A stretch of 64,000 nucleotides of DNA from Bacteroidetes bacterium OLB10 (GCA_001567275.1 LNBX01000032.1:1-64000), one strand, 5' to 3'. Shown: positions 8,104 through 17,944, counted from the stretch's first letter. A program made the numbers and translations. Notes: generated by a model from the sequence alone, not told the origin.

Positions 8104-8152
8104 CAAATTTGCTAATCAAAATATTTTTCATCAATCACCATTTATGGTTAAT
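8104..8152 (-). promoter_or_regulatory. Promoter with palindromic operator of the response regulator gene
   Basis: Read on the minus strand, a palindrome (TCACCA-N4-TGGTTA on the plus strand, 8135-8150) is followed by a -33 TTG (8134-8132), 20 nt, and a -7-like CAAATTTG (8111-8104). The same 22-bp block, with 20 identical positions and the same spacing to a -7-like box, stands upstream of the MopE-motif gene at 15163-15184. Confidence 0.55.
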
Positions 8153-8160
8153 GTTACAAT

Positions 8161-11100
8161 CTAATGAATGGTTATCAAGATTTCTGTTCCCTGGCCGGCC
8201 GGTGAAGTCAATACAAAATCAGCTCCTATTTCTTCTGCACGTGTCTGCATATTTTTTAATCCGTTACCTGAAAAGTAATGCCCTTTTTTTTCTGAACATA
8301 TACCGCAGCCATTGTCAGCAATTCTGAATACTGTTTTGTTCCCTGTTCTTGTCAGAGAAATATCAACAAATGTGCAGTTGGCATATTTTACAATATTGTG
8401 GATGGCTTCTTTAAATATCAGAAACAGATTTTTTCGTGCTGTCATGGTCAGTTTATTGTCAAGAATTTTTTCATCTGTTTCAAAATTGAAGTTGATATTG
8501 GCTTCTCCAAGAATGCTTGCCGCATAGCTTTCCATACGCAGACTCAGGTCGGAATAGTTATCATTCTTTGCTTTTACAGCCCAAATCGTATCTCCTGTTT
8601 TTTCGATAATTTCTTCCGAAAAGACTTTTATCCTGTCTAAAATATTTTGTGTTTCTATCGGGTCTTTCTCTGAGAGTTTGCTTTTGGCTATCTGGCTGTA
8701 CAAATGGATACTTCCAAGTGTGCTTCCGATATCATCATGCAGATCACGCGCCAGATTATTACGCACCTCCTGAACTCTTAAAATCTGATTTATTCGCATA
8801 CGGTAAAGTAAGTATATAATCGAACTGATGGCAATAATCAAAATGGTGTAGAACCAATAGGTGAGGTAAAACGGAGGGGTTATCACAAAATGAAGTCTTC
8901 TTATGTCACTTTCAATATTATCATTGGTTACAGCCTTCACTTCGAGATCATATGTTCCATGTGGCAGATTGGTGTAATTAATTACAGGGTTATCATCATT
9001 GCTTCGCCATGATTTATCAATCCCATTCAACCGGTAATAGTAGGTTATCTGATTGTTTTGTGTGTAGATGTTTGATGAAACATAAAATTTCAGAAAGTTA
9101 TTCTTGTAGTTTAACCGTATATCCGAAATAAGCAGGGAGTCTGCTATATTATCCATCACCCATAATTTGGTAATATATAAAACCGGTTTTTCCAGAGAAG
9201 GCAACATGCTGTCTGCATTGAAATGAATATATCCTCCATTGAATCCTACGGCCATTTCGTTGGGTTTGAAAGGATTTTTATTAAAAAAATATCCCCCGAT
9301 TTTTTCACGAACTCCACTGTTTGCATCAAACATTTTAAAAATTCCGGATTTGGTCTGATACCTTAAAATTCCTGATGAGGTAATCATCCATAACACCGAG
9401 TCGGAAGATTTGGAAATTCCTGCAATTGAAGTTATATCAGGATTGATAAAAGTAAATGGATTTTGCTTGTGTGCAGGATTAAACAGCACCAACCCGTTTC
9501 CCTGTGTAGTCATCCAATACCTGCCCGAATCAGCATCTGTAATATCATAAACATTTTTTATCTGAATTTTTGAATCGCTTTGGGCTTTGTTCCATTGTTT
9601 AATTCCAATTTGCATTTCGCTGAAGAGGGTGTCATTAGATGGAACTTCTTCAAATTTTGAGGTACTGTCAAAATAGATTTGAGATAAACCCATTGATGAG
9701 CCACAAATCCAGATATTTTTTTTAGAGTCAACCCATAATTTCCGAACCAGATTTTCAAGAATAATATTTTGATGGTTCTTTTTATGAATCAAAAAATAAA
9801 TACTGTTTCTTTTATTGTCAATTACGCTAATAAACATTCCATAGAACGATGCCAGTATTAAAGGTGAATCCTTGTATGTATATTCAACTAAGTTGTTGAC
9901 AACTGTAGCACCGGCAAAATAAAAAGAGGTTTTGAATTTGCCCTGTATATTTGACTGAATCGTCTTATAGCTTAAGGTATGAGGGTCGAACTCCAGGACT
10001 GTTCTGTTAGTACCAATATAAATTTTGCCTGATTCACTTTGCATGATACTGTTGAGTTCCTGTTTTTCGTCCCGGTAAACAATTTCAAGATAACGATATT
10101 TCTCTTTAATGTTTTTGCGATAAAACATACCACACTTTGATATCACCAGATCCAAGCCTTCATTAGTAATAAGCCTGTCAACCACATGACATGATTTAAG
10201 TCCTTCAGGCACAGGCATCAATTCGGTATTGAACTGATTTAATAATGGGTCATATTCAAATAGTCCTTCGTTGGAGGCTATCCAGATACGGTTAAAGTCA
10301 TCGGTATAAATTGAATTTATCCGCGAAGTAATATTTCTTGAAAATGCTATGGAATGTAGGAATGCCTTTTTCTTTTTATCAAAAATCAGTATTCCCGAAT
10401 TTTTTGTACCACACCATAACAGGTTATCTTTATCTTCTGAAATTGAAATTATTTCCTCTCCCGAAAGTTTGAGCTTACCGCTTCCGTCAAAAATAAACGA
10501 GTTTACCCGCTCAGTATTTTTGTTGAATAAATGTAATGCATTATCCCAGGCACCACACCAAATATTTCCTTCCCGGTCAATATAAATTGTATTTAATGTA
10601 CTGGCTGTGTCTTTCATTGGCTTCTTGAATCGTCCTAAATCTTTTTGTAGTTTAAGTGATTCAATGATTCCACCAAAATAAGGAGTTGAATCCAGTATTG
10701 CTACTGTATAATAGGTGTTGATTGATACCAGTTCAGGAATGACCTGCTTTTTCTCAAGATCAAACTTCTGCAGTCCTGAATTATTCATGGCAATCCACAA
10801 ACAATTACTATAGGAATCATAGGTAATATCGTTGATGTAATCGGCATTCAGTTTAGAATTAGTGGTATTGTAATGTGTGAATTTTTGTGTTGCGAAGTCG
10901 TAACTGCAAAATCCGTTGGAGGTAGTTCCAATCCAAAGGAGCGAATCACCATCCAGTGACAGGCAGGTGATGTAATTACCGGGAATGGAATTTGAAGTGG
11001 TGGCTTTAAATACATGAAAGGTTCTGCCATCAAATCGGTTTAATCCATCCTTAGTTCCTACCCAAATAAATCCATATTTGTCTTTTATGACACAGGTTGT

Positions 11101-11223
11101 CTGATACTCTGAAAGTCCCTCCTGTACTGAAAAATAATTGAGATAAATATTCAATGAGTCAGCCTTGCCCTTCAATTGCAGTAAGAAAGCCAATAAAAAC
11201 AACAAAGCAGCGCGGTTCCGCAT
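8161..11223 (-). CDS. Two-component propeller sensor histidine kinase
   Basis: 1020 residues from the ATG at 11223. That start is chosen because it begins a clear signal peptide (MRNRAALLFLLAFLLQLKGKADS), whereas the longer TTG start at 11277 lies inside a terminator hairpin. The periplasmic part holds Reg_prop beta-propeller repeats (DKYGFIWVGTKDGLNRFDG and relatives) and then a Y_Y_Y domain (YYYRLNGIDKSW). One transmembrane helix (about 780-803) leads to a HisKA_3 domain with phosphoacceptor H829 in ARDLHDDIGS, and to an ATPase with N-box FKEAIHNIVKYA, DNGCGI and GNGLKNM. It lacks the C-terminal AraC domain of hybrid systems and so relies on the separate regulator 61 bp downstream. Confidence 0.93.
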   Translation of the reverse strand: MRNRAALLFLLAFLLQLKGKADSLNIYLNYFSVQEGLSEYQTTCVIKDKYGFIWVGTKDGLNRFDGRTFHVFKATTSNSIPGNYITCLSLDGDSLLWIGTTSNGFCSYDFATQKFTHYNTTNSKLNADYINDITYDSYSNCLWIAMNNSGLQKFDLEKKQVIPELVSINTYYTVAILDSTPYFGGIIESLKLQKDLGRFKKPMKDTASTLNTIYIDREGNIWCGAWDNALHLFNKNTERVNSFIFDGSGKLKLSGEEIISISEDKDNLLWCGTKNSGILIFDKKKKAFLHSIAFSRNITSRINSIYTDDFNRIWIASNEGLFEYDPLLNQFNTELMPVPEGLKSCHVVDRLITNEGLDLVISKCGMFYRKNIKEKYRYLEIVYRDEKQELNSIMQSESGKIYIGTNRTVLEFDPHTLSYKTIQSNIQGKFKTSFYFAGATVVNNLVEYTYKDSPLILASFYGMFISVIDNKRNSIYFLIHKKNHQNIILENLVRKLWVDSKKNIWICGSSMGLSQIYFDSTSKFEEVPSNDTLFSEMQIGIKQWNKAQSDSKIQIKNVYDITDADSGRYWMTTQGNGLVLFNPAHKQNPFTFINPDITSIAGISKSSDSVLWMITSSGILRYQTKSGIFKMFDANSGVREKIGGYFFNKNPFKPNEMAVGFNGGYIHFNADSMLPSLEKPVLYITKLWVMDNIADSLLISDIRLNYKNNFLKFYVSSNIYTQNNQITYYYRLNGIDKSWRSNDDNPVINYTNLPHGTYDLEVKAVTNDNIESDIRRLHFVITPPFYLTYWFYTILIIAISSIIYLLYRMRINQILRVQEVRNNLARDLHDDIGSTLGSIHLYSQIAKSKLSEKDPIETQNILDRIKVFSEEIIEKTGDTIWAVKAKNDNYSDLSLRMESYAASILGEANINFNFETDEKILDNKLTMTARKNLFLIFKEAIHNIVKYANCTFVDISLTRTGNKTVFRIADNGCGICSEKKGHYFSGNGLKNMQTRAEEIGADFVLTSPAGQGTEILITIH

Positions 11224-11257
11224 ATTTGGTTTAGGTGGATTTTGCGCTAATATAAAT

Positions 11258-11290
11258 AAAAAGCCCCGGCAGGTCAACCGGGGCTTTTTT
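11258..11290 (-). terminator. Terminator after the MopE-motif gene
   Basis: GC-rich stem (AGCCCCGG/CCGGGGCT) flanked by A and T runs, 18 bp after the stop at 11308 on the minus strand. T-runs on both strands would allow two-way action. It separates the secreted protein gene from the kinase gene and rules out the upstream TTG start of the kinase. Confidence 0.85.
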
Positions 11291-11307
11291 GCAGAAAAAC
11301 AGTTTAT

Positions 11308-14300
11308 TTATTCCTTAATCAGTTTAAATATCTGATTTATCTCCTGTGTGTGAATTCGCAGCAGATATATTCCATTGTTAAATCCTGTAATATCAATGGT
11401 TTGATTTGCGCCAAATATTCTCTGTTGAAGAATTATTCTTCCCTGCATATCTGTTACTTCCATCAGTCCATTTATATTTTCCTGAGCAAAATCTATCTGA
11501 TAGATTCCTTCCGATGGGTTTGGATATACTGATATACTGTTCAGTCTTTCGTTTTGTGCTGATGACTGTGCCATTCTGCAATTGGTGCTTACCAACCTTT
11601 TGGCATTAGAGCTTCCACATGGATTGTAAAGATTACATAATACATATCCTCCTGTTGTGCCCCAGTCAACTGTGATGGCATTGGTACCCTGACCTGATGT
11701 TATTGTTGCTCCTGCTGGCACCATCCAGTTATATGATACTCCTGCATATAACGGAACATCATAACTGATTCCTGTTGCATTCGGACATACCACAGCTGTA
11801 CCATTTACTGTTTTCATACTGGGGGCACCTTTTAATATTACTGCTCTTACAGGACTGATAAATCCACATACTTCTGATTGTACCATGAGTTGGAAATTAT
11901 TGAATCCGCTACTTGGGAAGGTAAGATTGATCATGTTTCCTGATTGCGAATTCACCACTGTACCCGCAGGATATCCACTCCATGTATATGTTGCATATTT
12001 CATATTAGGTACTGCTTCATACGTTTGTGTTGCTCCGCACAGTGCATTAGGTGCTCCACTGATGCCCCGTATTTTTCCTGTTGAATAACTGGCACTCACA
12101 AATACTATACTTACCGTATCTGACGTAGAACATCCTCCATTAGAAACTGTCCATTCAAGAAGATATGGATGATTATATATTCCGCTAAAGCTTGTATTTG
12201 GATTGTTGGGTTGTGCTATATTTCCTGTGCCTGCTACTCCCTGAACTATACTCCATGTTCCTGTTCCTACCAGTGGTGCTACAGCTGACAATGTTGTACT
12301 GTTGGCAAGACAAACTGCATTATCAGTTCCTGCATCGGCAACTGATGCATTGTTTTCATCAATCTGTCCGTTACAGTTGTCATCTATTCCGTTTCCGCAT
12401 ACCTCTGTTGCTCCGGGATTGATGGCTGCATTGTTATCGTTGCAATCAGTGCTGTCGGCAACATAACCGACAGGCTGTGTCTGGCTAACTGTCGAGTTGG
12501 TAATATCTCCATAATTATCTGCATCGTTATCCGCATACCAGGTAGTTGTATTACAGCCTTCGTCTATTTGTCCGTCACAGTTGTCATCAATACCATTACA
12601 TAATTCAGTCGCTCCGGGGTTAATGGAAGCATTGCCATCGTTACAATCAGTGCTGTCTGTAACATATCCTGCCGGTGGTGTTGAATTAATTACTGAGATG
12701 GTATTTGTCAAATCGCCATACGAATCATTATCACTGTCGGCATAATAAGTAAAGAAGGTGAGCTGATCGAAACCAATATCATGAGGTGCAGTACGTGATT
12801 CGCAGTCAATATCTGTTAGAATATATGATGGTGGCAAAGTACCTGTTCCGTTAAGCACTGCCGACTGATTACTTGCATGCAAATCTGTTGCAGGATTGAC
12901 AAAATGTGGGTCTGCAACTTGTGAGTTGGCATCGGTACCCGGGTTAAGCATGGCCGCCTGCCATGCAGCAAGTGAACTGTAAAAGCTTGTTGTGGCTTTA
13001 CCAATGTAACCATTTGTAGCATCTGCAATATGATATACGTTATAATCTGATAATGATGAACTGTTACCATAATGGTCGGCAGAATTCGTATACCATATAC
13101 TGTGAAATGCAACACCTGTTTGACCGGTTGTATAATTTGCAAATACATTGTTTTTTATTTGAAAAGTCTCCGATGGATAATCTATACTTAAACAAACAGA
13201 CGAGGCATCCGCGAAAGAGCTTCCATCTAAACTAACACTGTTATTATACACTTCAGAAGAAAAATTACCTGTAAACTGAAAATTAATTCCAATTATGGCA
13301 GCTAAATCAGTAGGTGCTCCGATGTAAGAAGTTAAAAGATTACTGATGCTGTTATTAAAAATACTGGCGTTAGTAATCTCGTTACTGTTGTTTATTCTTA
13401 TCCCTGAGACCCAATGGAAAGAGTTTAGCCCAGCGTTATCCCTCCTTAAATTACGAATGATGTTATTACTGATTTCAATATTTCCATATGAATTCGATAC
13501 ATTAATTCCATCCACATCACCTGTTGTTGTTGTACCTGTTATATTTTGAATAATACAGTTTCTTACTACTACATTATGCTGACCATTTAAATATACTCCA
13601 AATGAACCATCACTAATAATATCATCGGAAGTATTCGGATCACCAATGTAATTAAATATATTACATGACGATGTAATAATCTGGTTACCCTCATCTGCAG
13701 GACCGGTTCCGTTGTTAGGTGCGGACAGTCGCATTCCGTAGTTACAATCTTTTATACTAATGTCGCGCCAGGTGTTGTATGAGTTTGAACCCGGGAAACC
13801 ACCGGGGGAAGATGTATTAAAAGAATAAATTCCATAACATTGACCTTGGCTTCGGTCAAGGTCAATTGAAATTTTATCATATAGATTATGTTGTGCACCT
13901 ACAGCCCCAAATAATTCAAACTGAGCTAAACCAATTTCAACCTGATGAGGCATTGTGCCATGAGTGACAAGGTTTAAGTTACTGATAGTGGTATATGAAG
14001 CACATACACCCATCAATGGAACATCAGTATGACTTATGGCATTAGAAGAGACACCTGTTCCATAACTTTCTCCCGGATAAGCTATACTGGAACCTCTCCA
14101 GGCTAAGGTTGCCGGAGTTCCGGTCTTCGAAATGGTCAACAAATTAGTTGAGCTGCCATTGGGTGTTGCAACAAATATGGGAAATATGTTACTTCCATTT
14201 GCTGCAGTAGTATCATATTGTGCATCGGTAAGATTTAATGTAACAGCTCCGTTGATACCTCTGTGATTAACATCAGCAACAGCTTGTGTTAAACTGTTGT

Positions 14301-15096
14301 AGGTCTGACCCACACCTACATTGTAGGTGCCTGCAGATATTGCTGAAGGTACTCCGGGTGTAAATCGAAAATTATAAGTAGGCCAATCTGTTACAGCACT
14401 TAACATGCGGTTGCTCACCATTGATGAACCGGTAACGGCATCAATAAAGTTTTCATTACCGCCTGTGCCCCATTCCAACCCAATAAATGCTCCAGCGTAA
14501 GTATTTTGACTGCCTATGATGGCTTCGCTGCCATATCTGAATTCAATAACATTTGTTCCTTCATATAGAATTATCTGGCAATTTATTCTTACGTTAGTAG
14601 CTTCGACTCCGCTATTGTATGTTGGATAATTGGTATATTGAACAGTAAAAGTTCTACTGCCGGGAGCACCTTGAGTTTGATACAAAATATCGGATGAAGC
14701 ATCGTCCATGAGGTCATTACACCATGCAGAAAGTGCCTGATTAGGAGAAGATGTTACTACTAAATTTAATTTATTCGCATCAGGATTTGGTGCAATGGCA
14801 TCGAACCAAACCAATCCATTTGTGTTTAATCCAACTGTTGTAAAAGTACTGTCGCCATAACCAAAACTGAAGCCGATCGGAATTCCGGTTTGATTGTTAT
14901 CGTTACCTGTTACAATAGAAGATGTTGCTCCACCACCTGTGGTAATTGGGGTGTATGCTGCATTAAATGTTGTTCGCGTAAAGCGTGGTTGTGCCCAGGA
15001 AACAGCAACAAACCCAACAACCATAATTAAGGTAATAAAGAAGGTAAACAAATTTCGTCTTCCATTACCTATTGCGGAATGTTTAGTGTTTTTCAT
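11308..15096 (-). CDS. Large T9SS-secreted protein with MopE metal-binding motifs
   Basis: 1262 residues from the ATG at 15096, which gives a long n-region signal peptide (hydrophobic ITLIMVVGFVAVSW, cleavage near AQP). A longer TTG start at 15138 is less likely. The middle is a right-handed beta-helix-like region rich in NNS/ITN turns. Two MopE-type repeats follow, each with D-x-D-x-D-x-YGD, STDCND, INPGATE and GIDDNC-GQIDE elements, a putative Ca2+/copper-binding motif. The end is a type A sorting domain (SVYPNPSEGIYQ ... FNNGIYLLRI), so export and surface attachment by T9SS are expected. The gene precedes the kinase-regulator pair, and its promoter region shares the regulator's palindrome. 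Confidence 0.9.
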   Translation of the reverse strand: MKNTKHSAIGNGRRNLFTFFITLIMVVGFVAVSWAQPRFTRTTFNAAYTPITTGGGATSSIVTGNDNNQTGIPIGFSFGYGDSTFTTVGLNTNGLVWFDAIAPNPDANKLNLVVTSSPNQALSAWCNDLMDDASSDILYQTQGAPGSRTFTVQYTNYPTYNSGVEATNVRINCQIILYEGTNVIEFRYGSEAIIGSQNTYAGAFIGLEWGTGGNENFIDAVTGSSMVSNRMLSAVTDWPTYNFRFTPGVPSAISAGTYNVGVGQTYNSLTQAVADVNHRGINGAVTLNLTDAQYDTTAANGSNIFPIFVATPNGSSTNLLTISKTGTPATLAWRGSSIAYPGESYGTGVSSNAISHTDVPLMGVCASYTTISNLNLVTHGTMPHQVEIGLAQFELFGAVGAQHNLYDKISIDLDRSQGQCYGIYSFNTSSPGGFPGSNSYNTWRDISIKDCNYGMRLSAPNNGTGPADEGNQIITSSCNIFNYIGDPNTSDDIISDGSFGVYLNGQHNVVVRNCIIQNITGTTTTGDVDGINVSNSYGNIEISNNIIRNLRRDNAGLNSFHWVSGIRINNSNEITNASIFNNSISNLLTSYIGAPTDLAAIIGINFQFTGNFSSEVYNNSVSLDGSSFADASSVCLSIDYPSETFQIKNNVFANYTTGQTGVAFHSIWYTNSADHYGNSSSLSDYNVYHIADATNGYIGKATTSFYSSLAAWQAAMLNPGTDANSQVADPHFVNPATDLHASNQSAVLNGTGTLPPSYILTDIDCESRTAPHDIGFDQLTFFTYYADSDNDSYGDLTNTISVINSTPPAGYVTDSTDCNDGNASINPGATELCNGIDDNCDGQIDEGCNTTTWYADNDADNYGDITNSTVSQTQPVGYVADSTDCNDNNAAINPGATEVCGNGIDDNCNGQIDENNASVADAGTDNAVCLANSTTLSAVAPLVGTGTWSIVQGVAGTGNIAQPNNPNTSFSGIYNHPYLLEWTVSNGGCSTSDTVSIVFVSASYSTGKIRGISGAPNALCGATQTYEAVPNMKYATYTWSGYPAGTVVNSQSGNMINLTFPSSGFNNFQLMVQSEVCGFISPVRAVILKGAPSMKTVNGTAVVCPNATGISYDVPLYAGVSYNWMVPAGATITSGQGTNAITVDWGTTGGYVLCNLYNPCGSSNAKRLVSTNCRMAQSSAQNERLNSISVYPNPSEGIYQIDFAQENINGLMEVTDMQGRIILQQRIFGANQTIDITGFNNGIYLLRIHTQEINQIFKLIKE

Positions 15097-15135
15097 AATT
15101 TTTTTGATTTTAGAGATTGAACAATTATTTGTTGC

Positions 15136-15184
15136 CAAAAATCCACAAGAGATAAAAGCCGGTCAATCACCAATTATGGTGAAT
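15136..15184 (-). promoter_or_regulatory. Promoter with palindromic operator of the MopE-motif gene
   Basis: Minus-strand order: perfect palindrome TCACCA-N4-TGGTGA (15167-15182), -33 TTG (15166-15164), 20 nt, -7-like GATTTTTG (15143-15136), then a leader of roughly 35 nt to the ATG at 15096. The block 15163-15184 equals 8131-8152 at 20 of 22 positions, and the spacer to the -7 box has the same length. Confidence 0.55.
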
Positions 15185-15282
15185 CCTGCATCACATGAAA
15201 TGATGACGGCTAATTAAGAAATCAAACTTTTATTTATGATTATTGTCAGATTTATTTTAAAACCTGAGATTGGGTAATAAAA

Positions 15283-15679
15283 TTAAATATCTGCCGCTAT
15301 ACCCTGCAGAATTTTTTCAATTTTTCCAAAAGCTTCCTTATCCTTGATAATATAATACTCTGCACCCTTTTGCAGAATTTGCATAGCTACACCATAACGT
15401 TCCTGTGACGAAAGAAAAATAACATGAATCTCCGGATGAACTTTTTTTAATTGCTTTTAACACTTCCATCCCATTTGAAGCATCCAGATTTTTTGAATTA
15501 AGGTAGTAATCAAGAATGATTACATCCGGTTTTTCGATAACGTGTTTGATACATTCTTCTCCTGTATGAAATAAAGATACGGAGTGAGTTGTATTGTGAG
15601 TAATCTGGTCACGCAGCATTTCTGCCATCATTACATCATCGTCTACAATGAAAATATTTAACGGAGAAGAAACTTTCAT
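15283..15679 (-). pseudogene. Single-domain response regulator, frameshifted
   Basis: A CheY-like receiver: acidic cluster D13-D14-D15, phosphoacceptor D57 in VIILDYYL. After KAIKK the frame breaks at a run of seven T (15442-15448, plus strand). Removing one base restores a continuous 131-residue receiver, including the switch region IFLSSQ, the conserved lysine in YYIIKDKEAF, and a stop at 15283. As written, the frame gives a 113-residue product with an unrelated tail ending at 15338. The cause is a genuine frameshift, phase variation in the homopolymer, or a sequencing error. It has no output domain. Confidence 0.85.
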
Positions 15680-15732
15680 AATCTGAACTTAACTTTTTAC
15701 AAAACTACATTATTAATTCCAACCTTAAAAGT

Positions 15733-16917
15733 TTACTGATGCCTTTCGGTTGGTTGCCAAACACCGCTGTTTACACCTTTAAGATATCGTATAAGCCCTT
15801 TGAGCAAAGCAATATTCATCACTATAAAATGTGTATTCAGTCTCAGCAAACTTAAATGAATCCCTGCTAAGTTCAATATTCTGTCAAATAATACCATCAG
15901 CAAACTGAGAGAAATACCTGTGAATAGAATTTCAAAAAACAAATTACCTCCATTTATTAAAACCATTATTCCTGAACAAATGAGAACGGTTATTAAAAAC
16001 AATGGCCCCAGCCAACGCAAAACTTTATGCGATAAAAAACAAAATCCAATACCTTTTCCTTTCCACAGCAGATGACTGAACGCTTTAAGATTCTGAAAAT
16101 TTCCGGTTGCAATTCTTGTTTTTCTATGATACTCTATTTTCAAATTGTTTGAAACTTCTTCGTAAACCACTGCATCAGGATTGCTCACACACTGATATCC
16201 TTGTTCCAGTACTTTCATACTTACATAAAAATCATCTACCAGATTTTTTTCGGGTACGGGTTGATAAAGTTCCTTCCTCACTGCATAGCATCCTCCGAAA
16301 GGTCCCATCATGCATCCCCATATTTTTCCTTCGGCATATTTAGTAACCACTTCTGAACTGATGTATGCTTTTTCCTGATGAGATATTCCTGATTTTTTTA
16401 ATCCTGTATTTACCATGCGAGTATCGGCAAGCCCTACTGAATTATTTTTAAAACTCATTGCCAACTGTCGCAATGTATCCTTATCGAAAAACACATTTGC
16501 ATCGGTAATAACCAATACCGTTCCCACACTTTGGTTAGCAAGCTGATTGATGATAGCCGGTTTTCCGCTTCTGTTGTTGAATCGGAATAATTTAATGCAT
16601 GGAAATTTTTTAGATAATAAATCCACCTGTTCATCCGTACCATCAGTTGAACTGTCGGAGCCTACCAGAATTTCCAGTTTATCTTCGGGATATTGGTTAT
16701 CAATTATACTCTGTAACTTATCACCAATCACTTTCACTTCGTTATGTGCAGCTATCAGAATACTCAGATGAGGTAATTCGTTTTCAGCAATTGCAGGTTG
16801 TTTTTTATCAGACGAAAAATATAATAACCCTCTCATCAACAGAGGAAAAAACACATACGTATGCAACAGGCACAGCAATGCCATCACACACAAAATCATA
16901 CAAACGGAGAGTATCAT
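15733..16917 (-). CDS. Membrane-bound family 2 glycosyltransferase
   Basis: 394 residues from the ATG at 16917, which begins a transmembrane helix (MILSVCMILCVMALLCLLHTYVFF). An in-frame alternative at 17013 would overlap the divergent gene. The GT2 core shows ILIAAHNEVKVIGDKLQS, GSDSSTDGT, VLVITDANVFF and LVDDFYVSMKVLEQG, with an RKTRIATGN element in the position of the processive-enzyme (Q/R)xxRW motif. C-terminal helices (about 300-380) complete a cellulose/hyaluronan-synthase-like topology. A role in exopolysaccharide or surface glycan synthesis is an inference. Confidence 0.88.
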   Translation of the reverse strand: MILSVCMILCVMALLCLLHTYVFFPLLMRGLLYFSSDKKQPAIAENELPHLSILIAAHNEVKVIGDKLQSIIDNQYPEDKLEILVGSDSSTDGTDEQVDLLSKKFPCIKLFRFNNRSGKPAIINQLANQSVGTVLVITDANVFFDKDTLRQLAMSFKNNSVGLADTRMVNTGLKKSGISHQEKAYISSEVVTKYAEGKIWGCMMGPFGGCYAVRKELYQPVPEKNLVDDFYVSMKVLEQGYQCVSNPDAVVYEEVSNNLKIEYHRKTRIATGNFQNLKAFSHLLWKGKGIGFCFLSHKVLRWLGPLFLITVLICSGIMVLINGGNLFFEILFTGISLSLLMVLFDRILNLAGIHLSLLRLNTHFIVMNIALLKGLIRYLKGVNSGVWQPTERHQ

Positions 16918-17011
16918 ATCGGCAGTGCAAAGGTCATCATTTCCATTCAAATTTACAGAGATGGACGATGATATCAATAAAAAAAGCATTTTTGCAGCCG
17001 TTTCAAATATC

Positions 17012-17881
17012 ATGCGTTATCGTTGCACTTTCCTTTTTCTTTTACTTGTTTGCAGTTTGCAGGCACAGCAGGTAAAAGGGCCGTTTACAAAAACCGATTT
17101 ATTTACTCTCAGCCGTGAAGAGCTAATTGATGGAGGAATCTTTACCTACCGCATTGCCGTGGATGCCGAAGAAACTATTGCATTCAACTCATGTAATCAA
17201 CCAATAGTATTTTTAATCAGTCAACAGGGTAAAATTTTAGACGAAATAAAACTTCCTTATGATGGCTGCATTCGCAATATGGAGTTTGATGAGTTTGATA
17301 ATCTGCTGATGATGGACAATGAGGAAACACGTATATTCAGATATGTTCGCAGAACAAAAAAAATAGAAACGTTGCCATATAACAAACCTGAAGACTGGTA
17401 TAAATACCTGAATCATTTTTATAAATTTTTTGAGATTGCATCCATTCCCACTTACTACAACAACCCTGATTACTATCAGGATTTTTATAAAACACGTTTC
17501 CCTTATTCATACAATTTGTGGCTCAACTATCAGGACGGATATATTTATCAGTTTGCCTACAACTTTATTAAGAAAGTTGGTAACCGTAAAACGTATTTAG
17601 CACTTAAGCGCAGCGACCTCTGGTTCAGTGACAGGCTCAGCAACAAATGTAAACCGCTACTTGTAAATCTTGAAAATGAAACTGCAGTTTATTTCGATCG
17701 TTCACTGACGTTATATTACGAAGATTTTAAAAACGGATTATTATATACATGGCCAATGGCTGAGGGTCATGATGAAGCTGTGCAATTAGATTATGCCACC
17801 AATATGAAACAAAAAAAAATCTGGGGTGTAAGTACCTTCGACAGCAAGCATGTAACTTTTGCAGTTTGGGAAGTAAAATAA
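17012..17881 (+). CDS. Exported protein of unknown function
   Basis: 289 residues from the ATG at 17012. That start is preferred over one at 16925 because it begins a clear signal peptide (MRYRCTFLFLLLVCSLQAQ) and leaves a 94-bp intergenic gap to the divergent GT2 gene. The mature part is rich in aromatic residues (YYNNPDYYQDFYKTRFPYSYN). Short repeated beta units near the N-terminus (ISQQGKILDEIKLPYDGCIRNMEFDEFDNLLMMD) resemble blades of a propeller. I do not recognise a named family. Confidence 0.75.
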   Translation: MRYRCTFLFLLLVCSLQAQQVKGPFTKTDLFTLSREELIDGGIFTYRIAVDAEETIAFNSCNQPIVFLISQQGKILDEIKLPYDGCIRNMEFDEFDNLLMMDNEETRIFRYVRRTKKIETLPYNKPEDWYKYLNHFYKFFEIASIPTYYNNPDYYQDFYKTRFPYSYNLWLNYQDGYIYQFAYNFIKKVGNRKTYLALKRSDLWFSDRLSNKCKPLLVNLENETAVYFDRSLTLYYEDFKNGLLYTWPMAEGHDEAVQLDYATNMKQKKIWGVSTFDSKHVTFAVWEVK

Positions 17882-17944
17882 CATGCTCTTATATAAGTTG
17901 ACTTATTGACTTTTAAGTGTTAATAATACACTCTGTTGTAATTA

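Noticed and set aside
11224-11277. Longer N-terminus of the histidine kinase from a TTG codon
   Set aside because: The extension lies partly in the upstream terminator hairpin and would bury the signal peptide.
12340-12750. Repeated segments in the MopE-motif gene considered as a DNA repeat or CRISPR-like array
   Set aside because: The repetition is explained by two protein-level MopE motifs; the DNA copies are diverged and not regularly spaced.
16925-17011. Upstream starts for the exported protein at 17012 and for the GT2 gene (17013)
   Set aside because: These starts would make the two divergent genes overlap by about 90 bp and hide their N-terminal signal or anchor sequences.
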